Positions 25,475 to 32,863 of a stretch of 32,863 nt of DNA are shown here, one piece after another. The notes under the pieces are model-generated. The model ran no database searches. It was not told where the DNA came from and saw nothing but the letters and a program-made list of their open reading frames with translations. Numbering within the stretch: position 1 is the stretch's first letter; each line of letters starts with the position of its first letter. A program made the position numbers and the translations under genes. Origin of the DNA: Gemmatimonadota bacterium (GTDB taxonomy: Bacteria > Latescibacterota > UBA2968); the NCBI GenBank assembly GCA_009838845.1, contig VXRD01000022.1:1-32863 (forward strand), in the 5' to 3' direction.

Positions 25475-28400
25475 TTACTCGCCAATAAAAAATATCACCG
25501 TCTTCTCAGCGGTTTGCTCGCCATTCAAATCGGTAATCGCTACTGCAATTTCATAACGCCCCGGTTTTGACTCGCCCGGGTCGATCTCCAGATAATTGTA
25601 CTCATCAGACCCTGTACCCGTCCGCTCATAAGAAATCGTAACAACGGCTTTTTCTTCGATACCGAGCAAACGCCCCAGTGCCCGCAGAACCTGCACACCA
25701 CTGAGCTTGCCTTCTCGGGGCGTAATGCGGTAATCCACGCGATATTTCGTCTGCCCGAAATCGTCGATTTTCAAATCGTAAACTTCGTAATAAATAACAA
25801 CCGGCTGCCCGATCTTATAGGTGCGCGACGGCAGAGAAATAACCTCAACCCCGCCTTTATCAGTAGCCAAAGAATCCACCTGCACCCTTCCCGCAAGCTC
25901 TATATCGCTTATCTTGAGTCCAGCGACCGCATAATCCTCCACCACGAGTTCCTGCGTATATCCACCCCTGCGTCCGGATGCCGGATGATTGATCTGAAGC
26001 CCCAAATAATATCGCCCGGGCAAAACCTGAAGTGCGAGCTCATCTATCGCCAGAGTACCGGCCTCAACACCGCCGACATCCACGCGCACCGGCATCGGCT
26101 CCAGTCTGCGATAAATCGGTGTCCAGCTACTGTCAAAAAGCGCGATACCGCGCTCAAAAACGACCTCTTCTCCCCCATCATCAATCGCATCTAAAACCGG
26201 CACCCCATAATACACCTCCAGCCGAGATTTATCATCTGCCCCTCTGAAATCTGCCGAAGCAGAGTGAAAGTCCAGCACGCCCTTGCCAACGGGCACATAG
26301 CGGTCGGGTTGTGCATTCACCGCTCGTGAAATAACGACCTCGGGCCGCGTATCTTCCCAAAATCTCTGGTTAAACCGCGCAATTTTACGCCCCTGAGAAA
26401 CATCGGGAAAATCGAAATCGCCCTTCGGCGTCAACGCCGTAAAAACGACTTCAATACCCCCGCTCACATCCGGATAAATCCAGTATTCCCACGGCTCGCT
26501 TCCATTGACCGGATAAAGCGGTATCCCCCGCATCGGACGCTCGCTCATACCTGGACGGTCCCGCCCGAAGAGTTCCTTGCCGCGGACATAAGTATTCACA
26601 TCATCACTCTGCCTGGCAAAAAACACGCGATTGGGATTCATCTCAAAATCGATAGACTCAAAATCGCTGACCGCGACCACCTCTCCCAACTCAGTCTCGA
26701 TTTCAACATCGCGCGTCGATGTGCGCAATCGACCTATCCGCGCGATAATTTCCTGCTTGGCCTCTGGCGACAGCGCCGCGATCAACCGCTCCTTTACCCG
26801 CACGACCCTCGCATCTGTCTCAAACCGAATATCCGATCTTTTACTCACATGCGCGGGTTCTCCATAGCGGATATACACATCGCCGCGCCTGTCCCATTTT
26901 CGTCCATCTTTTGAAAAATTCTGCAACACATAAACAACGCGCCGATAGTGCTCGACCAACCGCTCGTTACCTGGTGTTGCCGGCGTGGGATCGCGTTTTT
27001 GCCAGAACGCCCGAACAAACTGCGCCCGCTCCTCGGGTGCCAGACGCTGGTACGCCGCCACTTCCTCTGGACCCGCCACGAGTGAAATATCTTCCACCCG
27101 TTCTCTCGCCTCATCGCTAAGCGTGCGCAACTCCTCTGCAATCAGCGCATGCGCTTTGCCCGTTTCCCCAATATTGAGATACGCCTCCAGCAATGGATGC
27201 ATGCATAAACTGCGAAAATCGGGCCGCGCCTCCATCAAATCTCGCCAAATAACCGTAGCCGAATCAATACGCCCTTGTTTGAACAACACGCGCCCAAAGT
27301 CAAACCGCGCGCGCGCAAACAGGGGGTCCACTGCAATCTGTCGTCTATACGCAACCGCACTTTCGGCAAGTTCACCCCTGCGCTCTAACACGCGCCCCAT
27401 CATATAATAGAGAAAGGGATGGGTGGGATCTCGTCCAACAGCCGCTTTCAGATATTCCAAACCCTCGCCCTTCCCGGAAAGAAAACGCGCCAGCTCTGCA
27501 TTTGTCCAATACGCCGCCTCTTGAAATTTTTCAACAGCGCCATTCCAGTCGCCGCGCCCCATACCCACAATACCCAGTGCATTGCGCGCCTCGGGCAAAT
27601 CGGGGGCAATATCGAGCGCCTTTCGCACCCAACGCTCGCCTTCGACCAGCGCACCACTTTCAAGTGCGATCAATGCTCTGGCTGTCAACGCCCGTGGATC
27701 ACGCGGATCTTCCTCCAGCACAAAATCGACCATATCGCGCGCCATTCGTACCGCAAGCGTATCCGCCTCGGGCAAACGCTCGCCAAACGTCTTGTCAACG
27801 CGCTTCTTGAGCGTTTCCTCGAGACCTATCGCCCTCAACATCGTCATCCCCATCTCGCGATTACCCAATCCCGCGACCGGTGCGATATAAGCCTGGGCGA
27901 AAAGTGGCACCCGCTCGAAATAATGCCCGTACATAAAAACAGCGCGTTCTCCCGCATCGACTTTCGCATATTCCCGCGCGGCTTCTGGCGTTGAAAAGCG
28001 TTCCAGAATCTTCTCCATAAGAACCTGCTGCTGTGCCGTGAGAGACAATTCAACCGGCGAACCCGCTATGCGAAAATCGCGTTGCGTACGCGCAATCTGA
28101 TCACCTATACGCGCTTCAACGCTCAGCGTATATGTCCCAGGTGACAACCCGCGCAACGGGATCCCCTCGACAAATTTTGCATCTCCGCGATATGTGGGAA
28201 ATTCCCGCCGATGGTCAAAAACAACAGAACCGAAACGGTCGCGGATCTGAAAACGCACACTATGGGCAAGCCGCCCGATCTCGTAAAGCTCGACATAAAA
28301 GCGCAGGGGCGCGCCACCTCCGACCTCGCGCTCAGGCAACGGCAAAAGAACATGACCTCCCTTGAGAAAAGACTCAGCTTCAAAATGCTGAGAAGATGGA

Positions 28401-28891
28401 TCTATTTCACTCACAAAAAACAGATCGCTAAACGCGAGCTGTCCCGTCTTGAACTCGGGAACCTCAATAGAAAACACCGCCCGTCCCTGGCGATCATTGC
28501 CCACGGCTTTGACCTTCAGAACCGCGTGATAATACCCCGCTGGAACCTGGAATCGCGCGATATCATAGACAAAGTGTTCTGGATCGTCGATCCGCTCTGC
28601 AGAAGAAAATACGCGCTCGCCCTCTATCCTCTTGACCGAATTGCCATTCTCATCGAATAACTCGAGACGTGGAATATAGCGCGCTACAAAAAGGCTATCA
28701 CCTCGTGTTTCAAACGCGAGCTGCGCCGCGGGAAAACGGATAACAACCTCTTCATAAGGACCATCGTCTCCGCGAAAACTACAGGCATCAACGCCGAGCG
28801 CGAGACTGCCCTCCAAAGACACCCGTCCCTCTTCAGCAGTCGTCTGCAATGGGAAAAACAGGAAAAAAAGAAAAAGAAGCAAAAAGGGCAT
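25475..28891 (-). CDS. Exported GWxTD-domain protein with TPR repeats
   Basis: An 1138-residue protein with a strongly hydrophobic signal peptide at 1-19 (FLLLFLFFLFFPLQTTA). Residues 20-285 are beta-rich. Residues ~395-600 contain TPR-like repeats (ARALIALESGALVEGERWVR, ARNALGIVGMGRGDWNGAVE, YMMGRVLERRGELAESAVAY, FGRVLFKQGRIDSATVIW). At ~612-690 is a GWxTD domain (APEERAQFVRAFWQKRDPTP, EHYRRVVYVLQ, then WDRRGDVYIRYGEP), with the eponymous motif as KWDRRG. The C-terminal ~450 residues are beta-rich, including further GWxTD-protein-like stretches. Function in the family is unknown; envelope localisation is inferred. It is larger than typical GWxTD proteins (400-800 residues) as I know them. 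The SD is weak. It is nine bases upstream of the OPT-like gene. Confidence 0.88.
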   Translation of the reverse strand: MPFLLLFLFFLFFPLQTTAEEGRVSLEGSLALGVDACSFRGDDGPYEEVVIRFPAAQLAFETRGDSLFVARYIPRLELFDENGNSVKRIEGERVFSSAERIDDPEHFVYDIARFQVPAGYYHAVLKVKAVGNDRQGRAVFSIEVPEFKTGQLAFSDLFFVSEIDPSSQHFEAESFLKGGHVLLPLPEREVGGGAPLRFYVELYEIGRLAHSVRFQIRDRFGSVVFDHRREFPTYRGDAKFVEGIPLRGLSPGTYTLSVEARIGDQIARTQRDFRIAGSPVELSLTAQQQVLMEKILERFSTPEAAREYAKVDAGERAVFMYGHYFERVPLFAQAYIAPVAGLGNREMGMTMLRAIGLEETLKKRVDKTFGERLPEADTLAVRMARDMVDFVLEEDPRDPRALTARALIALESGALVEGERWVRKALDIAPDLPEARNALGIVGMGRGDWNGAVEKFQEAAYWTNAELARFLSGKGEGLEYLKAAVGRDPTHPFLYYMMGRVLERRGELAESAVAYRRQIAVDPLFARARFDFGRVLFKQGRIDSATVIWRDLMEARPDFRSLCMHPLLEAYLNIGETGKAHALIAEELRTLSDEARERVEDISLVAGPEEVAAYQRLAPEERAQFVRAFWQKRDPTPATPGNERLVEHYRRVVYVLQNFSKDGRKWDRRGDVYIRYGEPAHVSKRSDIRFETDARVVRVKERLIAALSPEAKQEIIARIGRLRTSTRDVEIETELGEVVAVSDFESIDFEMNPNRVFFARQSDDVNTYVRGKELFGRDRPGMSERPMRGIPLYPVNGSEPWEYWIYPDVSGGIEVVFTALTPKGDFDFPDVSQGRKIARFNQRFWEDTRPEVVISRAVNAQPDRYVPVGKGVLDFHSASADFRGADDKSRLEVYYGVPVLDAIDDGGEEVVFERGIALFDSSWTPIYRRLEPMPVRVDVGGVEAGTLAIDELALQVLPGRYYLGLQINHPASGRRGGYTQELVVEDYAVAGLKISDIELAGRVQVDSLATDKGGVEVISLPSRTYKIGQPVVIYYEVYDLKIDDFGQTKYRVDYRITPREGKLSGVQVLRALGRLLGIEEKAVVTISYERTGTGSDEYNYLEIDPGESKPGRYEIAVAITDLNGEQTAEKTVIFFIGE

Positions 28892-28917
28892 ATTGGTACT
28901 CTCAAAAAATATGATAG

Positions 28918-28944
28918 CGAATCTACGAATCTACGAATCTACGA
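28918..28944. repeat. 8-base tandem repeat cgaatcta, three copies
   Basis: Three perfect copies plus a partial fourth, in the 120-base gap between the aminotransferase and GWxTD genes. It lies 27 bases upstream of the GWxTD start codon, where the ribosome-binding site and promoter should be, so copy number could affect spacing. A related 8-base repeat lies at 29007-29034. Confidence 0.9.
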
Positions 28945-29006
28945 CGGGGTTTATAACAATACTGACTTATGTCATGTCAGCACATGCTCTGGGTGGTTGG
29001 GCGGGG

Positions 29007-29034
29007 TTCGTCTATTCGTCTATTCGTCCATTCG
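29007..29034. repeat. 8-base tandem repeat ttcgtcta, spanning the stop codon of the aminotransferase
   Basis: Two exact copies, one variant (ttcgtcca) and a partial copy. The repeat covers the last codons and the stop of the DegT-family gene: the end NGRIDE and its TAG are read from the repeat. As the unit is not a multiple of three, gain or loss of a copy would change the C-terminus. Confidence 0.85.
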
Positions 29035-30286
29035 CAATCTCAAATAGGCGCTCGCGGTGGGCCGCCACCTTGGCAAATGCCTGTGCGGTCTGCTCCACCC
29101 ACTCGGTAGCGGGCGCAACTGGCGTAGCGAGCCAAAAACTCATGTCCTGCAACCGCTCGCTCACCGGCAAATTGCACACAAGTCGCCTCCCCTCTGCGGG
29201 CAAATCCGCCCATGGCCCGCCCAAACCATCGAACGAAAAATCGTTAAAAAGCGGTTCCAAATGCATCGCGCTATACCCCCAGGCCGTCGTCTCTGAGACG
29301 TACGCCCCTTCCGCAACCAGTGCCTTTATGATAATCGGTAGCGGAGCACCAAACACATCGGGATCAACCATTCCCGCATAGAGCAACATGCCACCTCGCT
29401 TCGCCCTGGGATATGCTTTTTGCGGAGCCACACCCGGGACTTCATTGAGCAGTCTATCCATTCGCCGAAACCAGGCCATCCGCTTCTCATTCAGCCCCGG
29501 CAAGCGCTCCAACTGGGCGCGAGCCATCGCAATACCCAGAGGATTTGCGCGGTATTTGACGCCCAATCCCATATTGCGAAGCGCCTTAAAGCGATCCGTC
29601 TGCCACAGCGCGTCGCACCGTCCGCACTGCCCCAGAGCCAGCATGCGATCGTAGAGATCATCGTCATTCGTAGTCGCAACACCCGCTTCTATTCCGGATA
29701 CTGGCTTTTTCTCCTGAAGGCTAAAACACCCGATGTGCCCAATAGAACCGACCATCTTATCGCCCCACATCGCCCCAGGCGCATGGGAAGCATCTTCAAT
29801 CAGCGTTATATCGGTCCCGTCTATAATATCTAAAAACGCATCCATATCCGCCGGATTGCCGTAAAGATGCGTCACCACAATCGCGCATGTGTGGTGCGTA
29901 ATCCGCTTCTTTACATCCTCGGGATCGGCACAAAACGTTTCCGGATCTACCTCGCAGAACACGGGTGTGGCATTGCAGTGCAAAATCGGCGTAATCGTCG
30001 CGTGCCACGTCGCAGTGGGCACAATCACCTCTTTCCCAGCGCATGCACCTGCGGCAAAAATCGCCGAGTGCAAGGTCGCGGTACCATTGCACATACAAAG
30101 CGCGTGTTTGGTTCCCACAAAAGCCCGATACTCTTCTTCAAACTTATCGAGTTGCGCGTAAGCGTCATCCTTATTATCCAGAACCTGGTTGACGTACTCC
30201 TTCTCCAAATCGCTTACATCCTGCCACGAATCATTCATCAAAGCGGTAACAGCTCTGGGACCACCGTCAATTGCCAGATCAGACAT
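29012..30286 (-). CDS. DegT/DnrJ/EryC1/StrS-family PLP aminotransferase
   Basis: A 424-residue PLP enzyme transferring an amino group to a sugar- or cyclitol-type keto substrate. Seen are the N-terminal GTATLHSAI cofactor-phosphate region, VPTATWHATI, IEDASHAPGA (the Asp that binds the pyridine N) and the internal aldimine Lys194 in FSLQEKKPVSGIEAG. The frame is open to a TTG at 30391, but that start lies inside a terminator hairpin; the ATG at 30286 has a good SD (gagaggag) and is preferred. The SGIEAG in place of the usual TGEGG after the lysine is mildly unusual. No sugar-nucleotide genes are nearby, so the substrate cannot be named. It heads the co-directional run that continues to the GWxTD gene. 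Confidence 0.93.
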   Translation of the reverse strand: MSDLAIDGGPRAVTALMNDSWQDVSDLEKEYVNQVLDNKDDAYAQLDKFEEEYRAFVGTKHALCMCNGTATLHSAIFAAGACAGKEVIVPTATWHATITPILHCNATPVFCEVDPETFCADPEDVKKRITHHTCAIVVTHLYGNPADMDAFLDIIDGTDITLIEDASHAPGAMWGDKMVGSIGHIGCFSLQEKKPVSGIEAGVATTNDDDLYDRMLALGQCGRCDALWQTDRFKALRNMGLGVKYRANPLGIAMARAQLERLPGLNEKRMAWFRRMDRLLNEVPGVAPQKAYPRAKRGGMLLYAGMVDPDVFGAPLPIIIKALVAEGAYVSETTAWGYSAMHLEPLFNDFSFDGLGGPWADLPAEGRRLVCNLPVSERLQDMSFWLATPVAPATEWVEQTAQAFAKVAAHRERLFEIANGRIDE

Positions 30287-30390
30287 TTTTCCGCTCCTCT
30301 CAATAGGCGAGTTTACGCGATGTATCACAATATAGCGCAATTCAGTCTCATAAAGCAATCCATCTCGACATTCATTGAGTAAAAAATACA

Positions 30391-30426
30391 AAAACCGATC
30401 GCTATAACTTCAGAGATCGGTTTTTT
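30391..30426 (-). terminator. Rho-independent terminator after the Rieske gene
   Basis: The stem aaaaccgatc / gatcggtttt encloses a 14-base loop and has T-runs on both sides, so it can work in either direction. On the minus strand it ends the Rieske gene (stop at 30450) with tttttgtatttttt downstream, insulating it from the DegT gene, which begins 105 bases further on. Confidence 0.9.
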
Positions 30427-30449
30427 GCTTATTAGGCCACTCGCTCTTC

Positions 30450-30899
30450 TTAAAACAGAATTGTCAACGTCTGTGTCCCATTATCATAAGTACTCTCAAA
30501 TCGCGGCAAAGGCGCAGAAGCTGGTCCTCGCAGAACCGCTCCCGTTGTCCTGTCAAATCTCGCACCATGGCATGAACACCAGATTTGTGGATCGCGGTCC
30601 CCCGGCAAATCCACCTCGCACGCCTCGTGCGTACACACAGAACTCAAAACTGCAAAATCTTCTTCGGCACGGCGGAAAATGATCACGGGGGCACCGCCGT
30701 TTTGCCCTTCAAAAACTTGTTTCACAGACCCTCCCACCTGTGCCAAGGCAGGCGCGCTACCCACATCAAATTGCACACTCACACCAGACGACTTCAACAC
30801 ATCATTCTCACATCCCGAAAACCATCCGGCGCACATGCACCCCCCCACAAGCGCGAGGGCCTGTGTCAAAAACGCTCTTCTTTCCGTCTTCTCATCCAC
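30450..30899 (-). CDS. Rieske [2Fe-2S] protein, exported
   Basis: A 149-residue electron-transfer protein. The two Rieske motifs are complete: CTHEACEVDL (Cys-x-His) and WCSCHGARFD (Cys-x-x-His), which bind a 2Fe-2S cluster with two Cys and two His. The N-terminus has a twin-arginine-like signal (TERRAFLTQALALVGG) followed by WFSGC, which could be a lipobox; export by Tat, perhaps with lipid anchoring, fits periplasmic Rieske proteins. The start is a GTG at 30899, with a perfect SD (aggagg) seven bases upstream; the frame is open further up, but that part overlaps the sigma factor gene. No cytochrome b or c1 gene is adjacent, so a bc1-type complex is not shown here. It is 14 bases downstream of the ECF sigma gene. 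Confidence 0.9.
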   Translation of the reverse strand: MDEKTERRAFLTQALALVGGCMCAGWFSGCENDVLKSSGVSVQFDVGSAPALAQVGGSVKQVFEGQNGGAPVIIFRRAEEDFAVLSSVCTHEACEVDLPGDRDPQIWCSCHGARFDRTTGAVLRGPASAPLPRFESTYDNGTQTLTILF

Positions 30900-30913
30900 T
30901 GATATGCCTCCTA

Positions 30914-31507
30914 TTATGCCACAAGTGCCTTGTAGAACGGCCTCAACAACTTGCGAAGTTGGGCACGCGCCCGAAACAGACGCGATTTTACAGTGCCCAC
31001 TGAACACCCCTCAACACTGGCAATCTCCTGATATGACAGCCCATTTAACTCGCGCAGCACCAGCACAGACCGAAAAATGGGCGGCATCTGCGCCATCGCA
31101 TGTGCCAAAACATCGCGCAACTCGCCCTGCTCTACCCTGTAATCCGTTCGCTCTGGACCTGCAAACAGAGCTTCATCGTCTGCTTGTCTGCGCCACCACT
31201 CATCATCCATCTTGACGTCATATTTGCGCTGTTGCGACTTAATCCAATCCAGGCAACAATTGATACTGATGCGATACAACCAGGTGGAAAACAGCGATTT
31301 TCCCTTAAATTTGTCAAGCGACTGAAACGCCTTGACAAACGCAATCTGTGCCAAATCATCTGCATCTTCCCTGTTGCCCACCATGCCAAACGCCGTATGA
31401 AAAATTCGTACCTGGTGCCGCCGAACCAATTCGGAAAACGCCCTGGTCTGCCCCTTTTGGGCATACCCAACGAGCAATTTATCATCGCATGTTGACCAAT
31501 CGAGCAC
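30914..31507 (-). CDS. ECF-type RNA polymerase sigma factor (sigma-70 family)
   Basis: A 197-residue sigma factor with only regions 2 and 4. Region 2 (residues ~24-95): FSELVRRHQVRIFHTAFGMV, DADDLAQIAFVKAFQSLDKF, STWLYRISINCCLDWIKSQQRK. Region 4 (~138-190): MPPIFRSVLVLRELNGLSYQ, EIASVEGCSVGTVKSRLFRAR, a helix-turn-helix for the -35 element. The start is GTG with SD gggag seven bases upstream. No zinc-finger anti-sigma gene is adjacent, which is unusual; the downstream gene is the Rieske protein and the upstream one an outer-membrane barrel (14 bases apart), all in one apparent operon. The operon partners may be its regulon or its sensor. Confidence 0.95.
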   Translation of the reverse strand: MLDWSTCDDKLLVGYAQKGQTRAFSELVRRHQVRIFHTAFGMVGNREDADDLAQIAFVKAFQSLDKFKGKSLFSTWLYRISINCCLDWIKSQQRKYDVKMDDEWWRRQADDEALFAGPERTDYRVEQGELRDVLAHAMAQMPPIFRSVLVLRELNGLSYQEIASVEGCSVGTVKSRLFRARAQLRKLLRPFYKALVA

Positions 31508-31521
31508 AGAAAATCTCCCGC

Positions 31522-32589
31522 CTAAAATTCAACAGTCAAATCAAAAGATACACTTTGCCGCCTACCGTAGTGATAAAATTCATCATTTGAAAAATTCCGC
31601 GAAATGCCGTATCCAAATTCCGTTGTCACGCGCTGTGTTAAAGGCAGTTCCAAAAACGCGTCAAAAAACGAGTATTCATCCTGGCGCAACGCGCCCCCTT
31701 GCAAAATCGCGCCACTGACATCTCGTGCCAGATCGTCTTTATAAGACTGCTTTTCATACCCACCTTCCAGAATAACCCGAACCTGCAAGGGCAATTGCTG
31801 GGTCAGCCGCGCAGTTATTTGATCGCCGCTATAATCGTAGCGGTCCTTCAATATATCATCATCGCCGTAAATTAGTGCATTAAATCGCGTGGGAGCATCA
31901 TTTGCAGCCCGCAAATTGATGCGCCGCTGGTAGCGCACCCGCAAGCCCGTATTATCTGTCAGAGATTGCGCCACCTGAAAACCCAAAACCACCTGTCCTT
32001 CAGTCCCCTCGCGCAACTTATAGCCCAAACCGAGATCGCCCCTCAGCGTCGTTCGCGAGGGCAAAAAATGGTTGATCTGAAAAAATGCGTAGTGATCGAC
32101 ATAACGCGACACATTCAAATTGGAATACGACCGCCAGTTGAGCTGATACCCCACCCGCTTCATCGTATTCTCGTCGCTATACCATTTGCCCTGCACGTAT
32201 CCCGCCAGCCCGGTATAATCATACACATCGTAAATAGAGCGGTTTGCACGCGCAGCCAGCGAAAAACCCGCAAATATCCTATCGCGTTCACCACTGTTCA
32301 GATCGCGCGCAAAATCAACGCCCAATCGATTGGTCGCAAATGTCCGATCCCCATTGTGACCAAACAAAAAGCCATCGCCCCAAAAAAAGAACCGCAAATA
32401 TGAAGCATCCATCTCCACGGGTCGCATCACAGAAGCGGAAAGTTGCGTCACAAAAGCACTCGACCCTCCATAAACGCCATCCACATTGGTATCGTAAATC
32501 GTTCCCACAGTCACATCTGTAAGCACATCAGCATCTGCTGTTCCCAGCCCCAAAAGCAACACACAGGCAAAAGTTGATAGTCGTCTCAT
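31522..32589 (-). CDS. Outer-membrane beta-barrel protein of unknown function
   Basis: A 355-residue protein with a signal peptide (MRRLSTFACVLLLGLGTADA) and a mature part made of amphipathic beta-strands with many aromatic residues (YDVYDYTGLAGYVQGKWY, RTTLRGDLGLGYKL, VTTEFGYGISRNF), ending in the outer-membrane signature SFDLTVEF. The frame is open far upstream, but the ATG at 32589 is preferred: aaaggga lies six bases before it, and the signal peptide begins there. A start two codons earlier would sit directly on the SD. I do not recognise a specific family; barrel proteins of this kind are often annotated as putative beta-barrel porin 2 or hypothetical. It is probably co-transcribed with the sigma factor and Rieske genes. 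Confidence 0.85.
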   Translation of the reverse strand: MRRLSTFACVLLLGLGTADADVLTDVTVGTIYDTNVDGVYGGSSAFVTQLSASVMRPVEMDASYLRFFFWGDGFLFGHNGDRTFATNRLGVDFARDLNSGERDRIFAGFSLAARANRSIYDVYDYTGLAGYVQGKWYSDENTMKRVGYQLNWRSYSNLNVSRYVDHYAFFQINHFLPSRTTLRGDLGLGYKLREGTEGQVVLGFQVAQSLTDNTGLRVRYQRRINLRAANDAPTRFNALIYGDDDILKDRYDYSGDQITARLTQQLPLQVRVILEGGYEKQSYKDDLARDVSGAILQGGALRQDEYSFFDAFLELPLTQRVTTEFGYGISRNFSNDEFYHYGRRQSVSFDLTVEF

Positions 32590-32662
32590 ACTCATTCCCT
32601 TTTTCAGCGACGGGTTTATCATAAGGGGAAGGGCAAATATCCTTCCCCCATGAACCGATGAA

Positions 32663-32863
32663 TTATCCCGAGGTTGTGGATAGCGGCTTATGGCCTCTAC
32701 CGCGGTGCCCTCCGCGCCGACCCTGCCCGCGCTTCCCCCCTCGCGAACGCTCGGAGCGTTCAATCCCCCATTCCTCCAATTTCTCATCCACCGCCGCACG
32801 AATGATTCGCCTGGATATATCCAACTCCCTCAACCCTTCAATCAACGTCTTGAGCTCGGCTTC
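32663..32863 (-). CDS. C-terminal end of a gene cut by the window edge
   Basis: The minus-strand frame is open from the edge (EAELKTLIEGLRELDISRR) to a stop at 32663. The visible part is a helical segment (IIRAAVDEKLEEWGIE) followed by a basic Gly/Arg-rich tail (RGGKRGQGRRGGHRGRG) ending in PLSTTSG. Such tails often bind nucleic acid, but the main domain is outside the window and no function can be given. It ends 73 bases before the barrel gene and may lead its operon. Confidence 0.6.
   Translation of the reverse strand, partial: EAELKTLIEGLRELDISRRIIRAAVDEKLEEWGIERSERSRGGKRGQGRRGGHRGRGHKPLSTTSG

Noticed and set aside
30287-30391. TTG-initiated extension of the aminotransferase
   Set aside because: The start would fall within the terminator hairpin; the ATG at 30286 has a strong SD.
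30900-31007. Upstream extension of the Rieske gene
   Set aside because: It overlaps the sigma factor gene in another frame, while the GTG at 30899 has a perfect SD and directly precedes the twin-arginine signal.
32590-32799. 70-residue extension of the outer-membrane barrel protein
   Set aside because: A signal peptide begins at 32589, and the extension overlaps the end of the upstream gene.

Overview
The window looks like a bacterial chromosome segment of moderate GC. It most resembles the FCB/Latescibacterota–Poribacteria kind of environmental bacterium. The clues are a TonB-dependent receptor with an N-terminal carboxypeptidase-regulatory-like domain, a GWxTD-domain TPR protein, an OPT-like DUF6785-type membrane protein and outer-membrane barrels ending in Phe. 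This is an inference from gene content, because no rRNA or other phylogenetic marker is present. Almost every gene is on the minus strand; the only plus-strand gene is at 3606-5156.

Layout, left to right. 74-3424: TonB-dependent receptor (minus). 3606-5156: divergent, cytoplasmic GH127-like glycoside hydrolase (plus). 5174-16461: a tight three-gene minus-strand biosynthetic operon, transcribed from a 2332-residue one-module polyketide synthase, through a B12-binding radical SAM enzyme, to a reductase-sulfotransferase fusion. 16706-18034: a small unknown protein and two tandem STAS proteins. 18078-20184: the worn remains of a restriction/defence locus (an HsdR N-terminal stub and a gutted AlbA_2/Schlafen-type gene) next to an intact DUF4062-GHKL protein. 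20263-30286: a co-directional run of six metabolic or envelope genes (TIM-barrel protein, zinc alcohol dehydrogenase, amidase, OPT-like membrane protein, GWxTD protein, DegT aminotransferase). 30450-32863: Rieske protein, ECF sigma factor, outer-membrane barrel, and the C-terminus of a gene running off the edge.

The most interesting system is the PKS operon. The synthase carries KS-AT-DH-(degenerate methyltransferase)-ER-KR-ACP and has no thioesterase. The next gene encodes a cobalamin/radical SAM enzyme of the type that can methylate unactivated carbons. The third encodes an NAD(P)-dependent thioester-reductase-like domain fused to a PAPS sulfotransferase. Read together, they suggest an iteratively built, highly reduced chain that may be methylated by the radical SAM enzyme, released reductively and sulfated: a sulfated fatty or polyketide alcohol, or an alkene if the sulfate acts as a leaving group. 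The order of steps and the product are inference.

All calls come from reading translated sequence. No database search, structure prediction or alignment was run.
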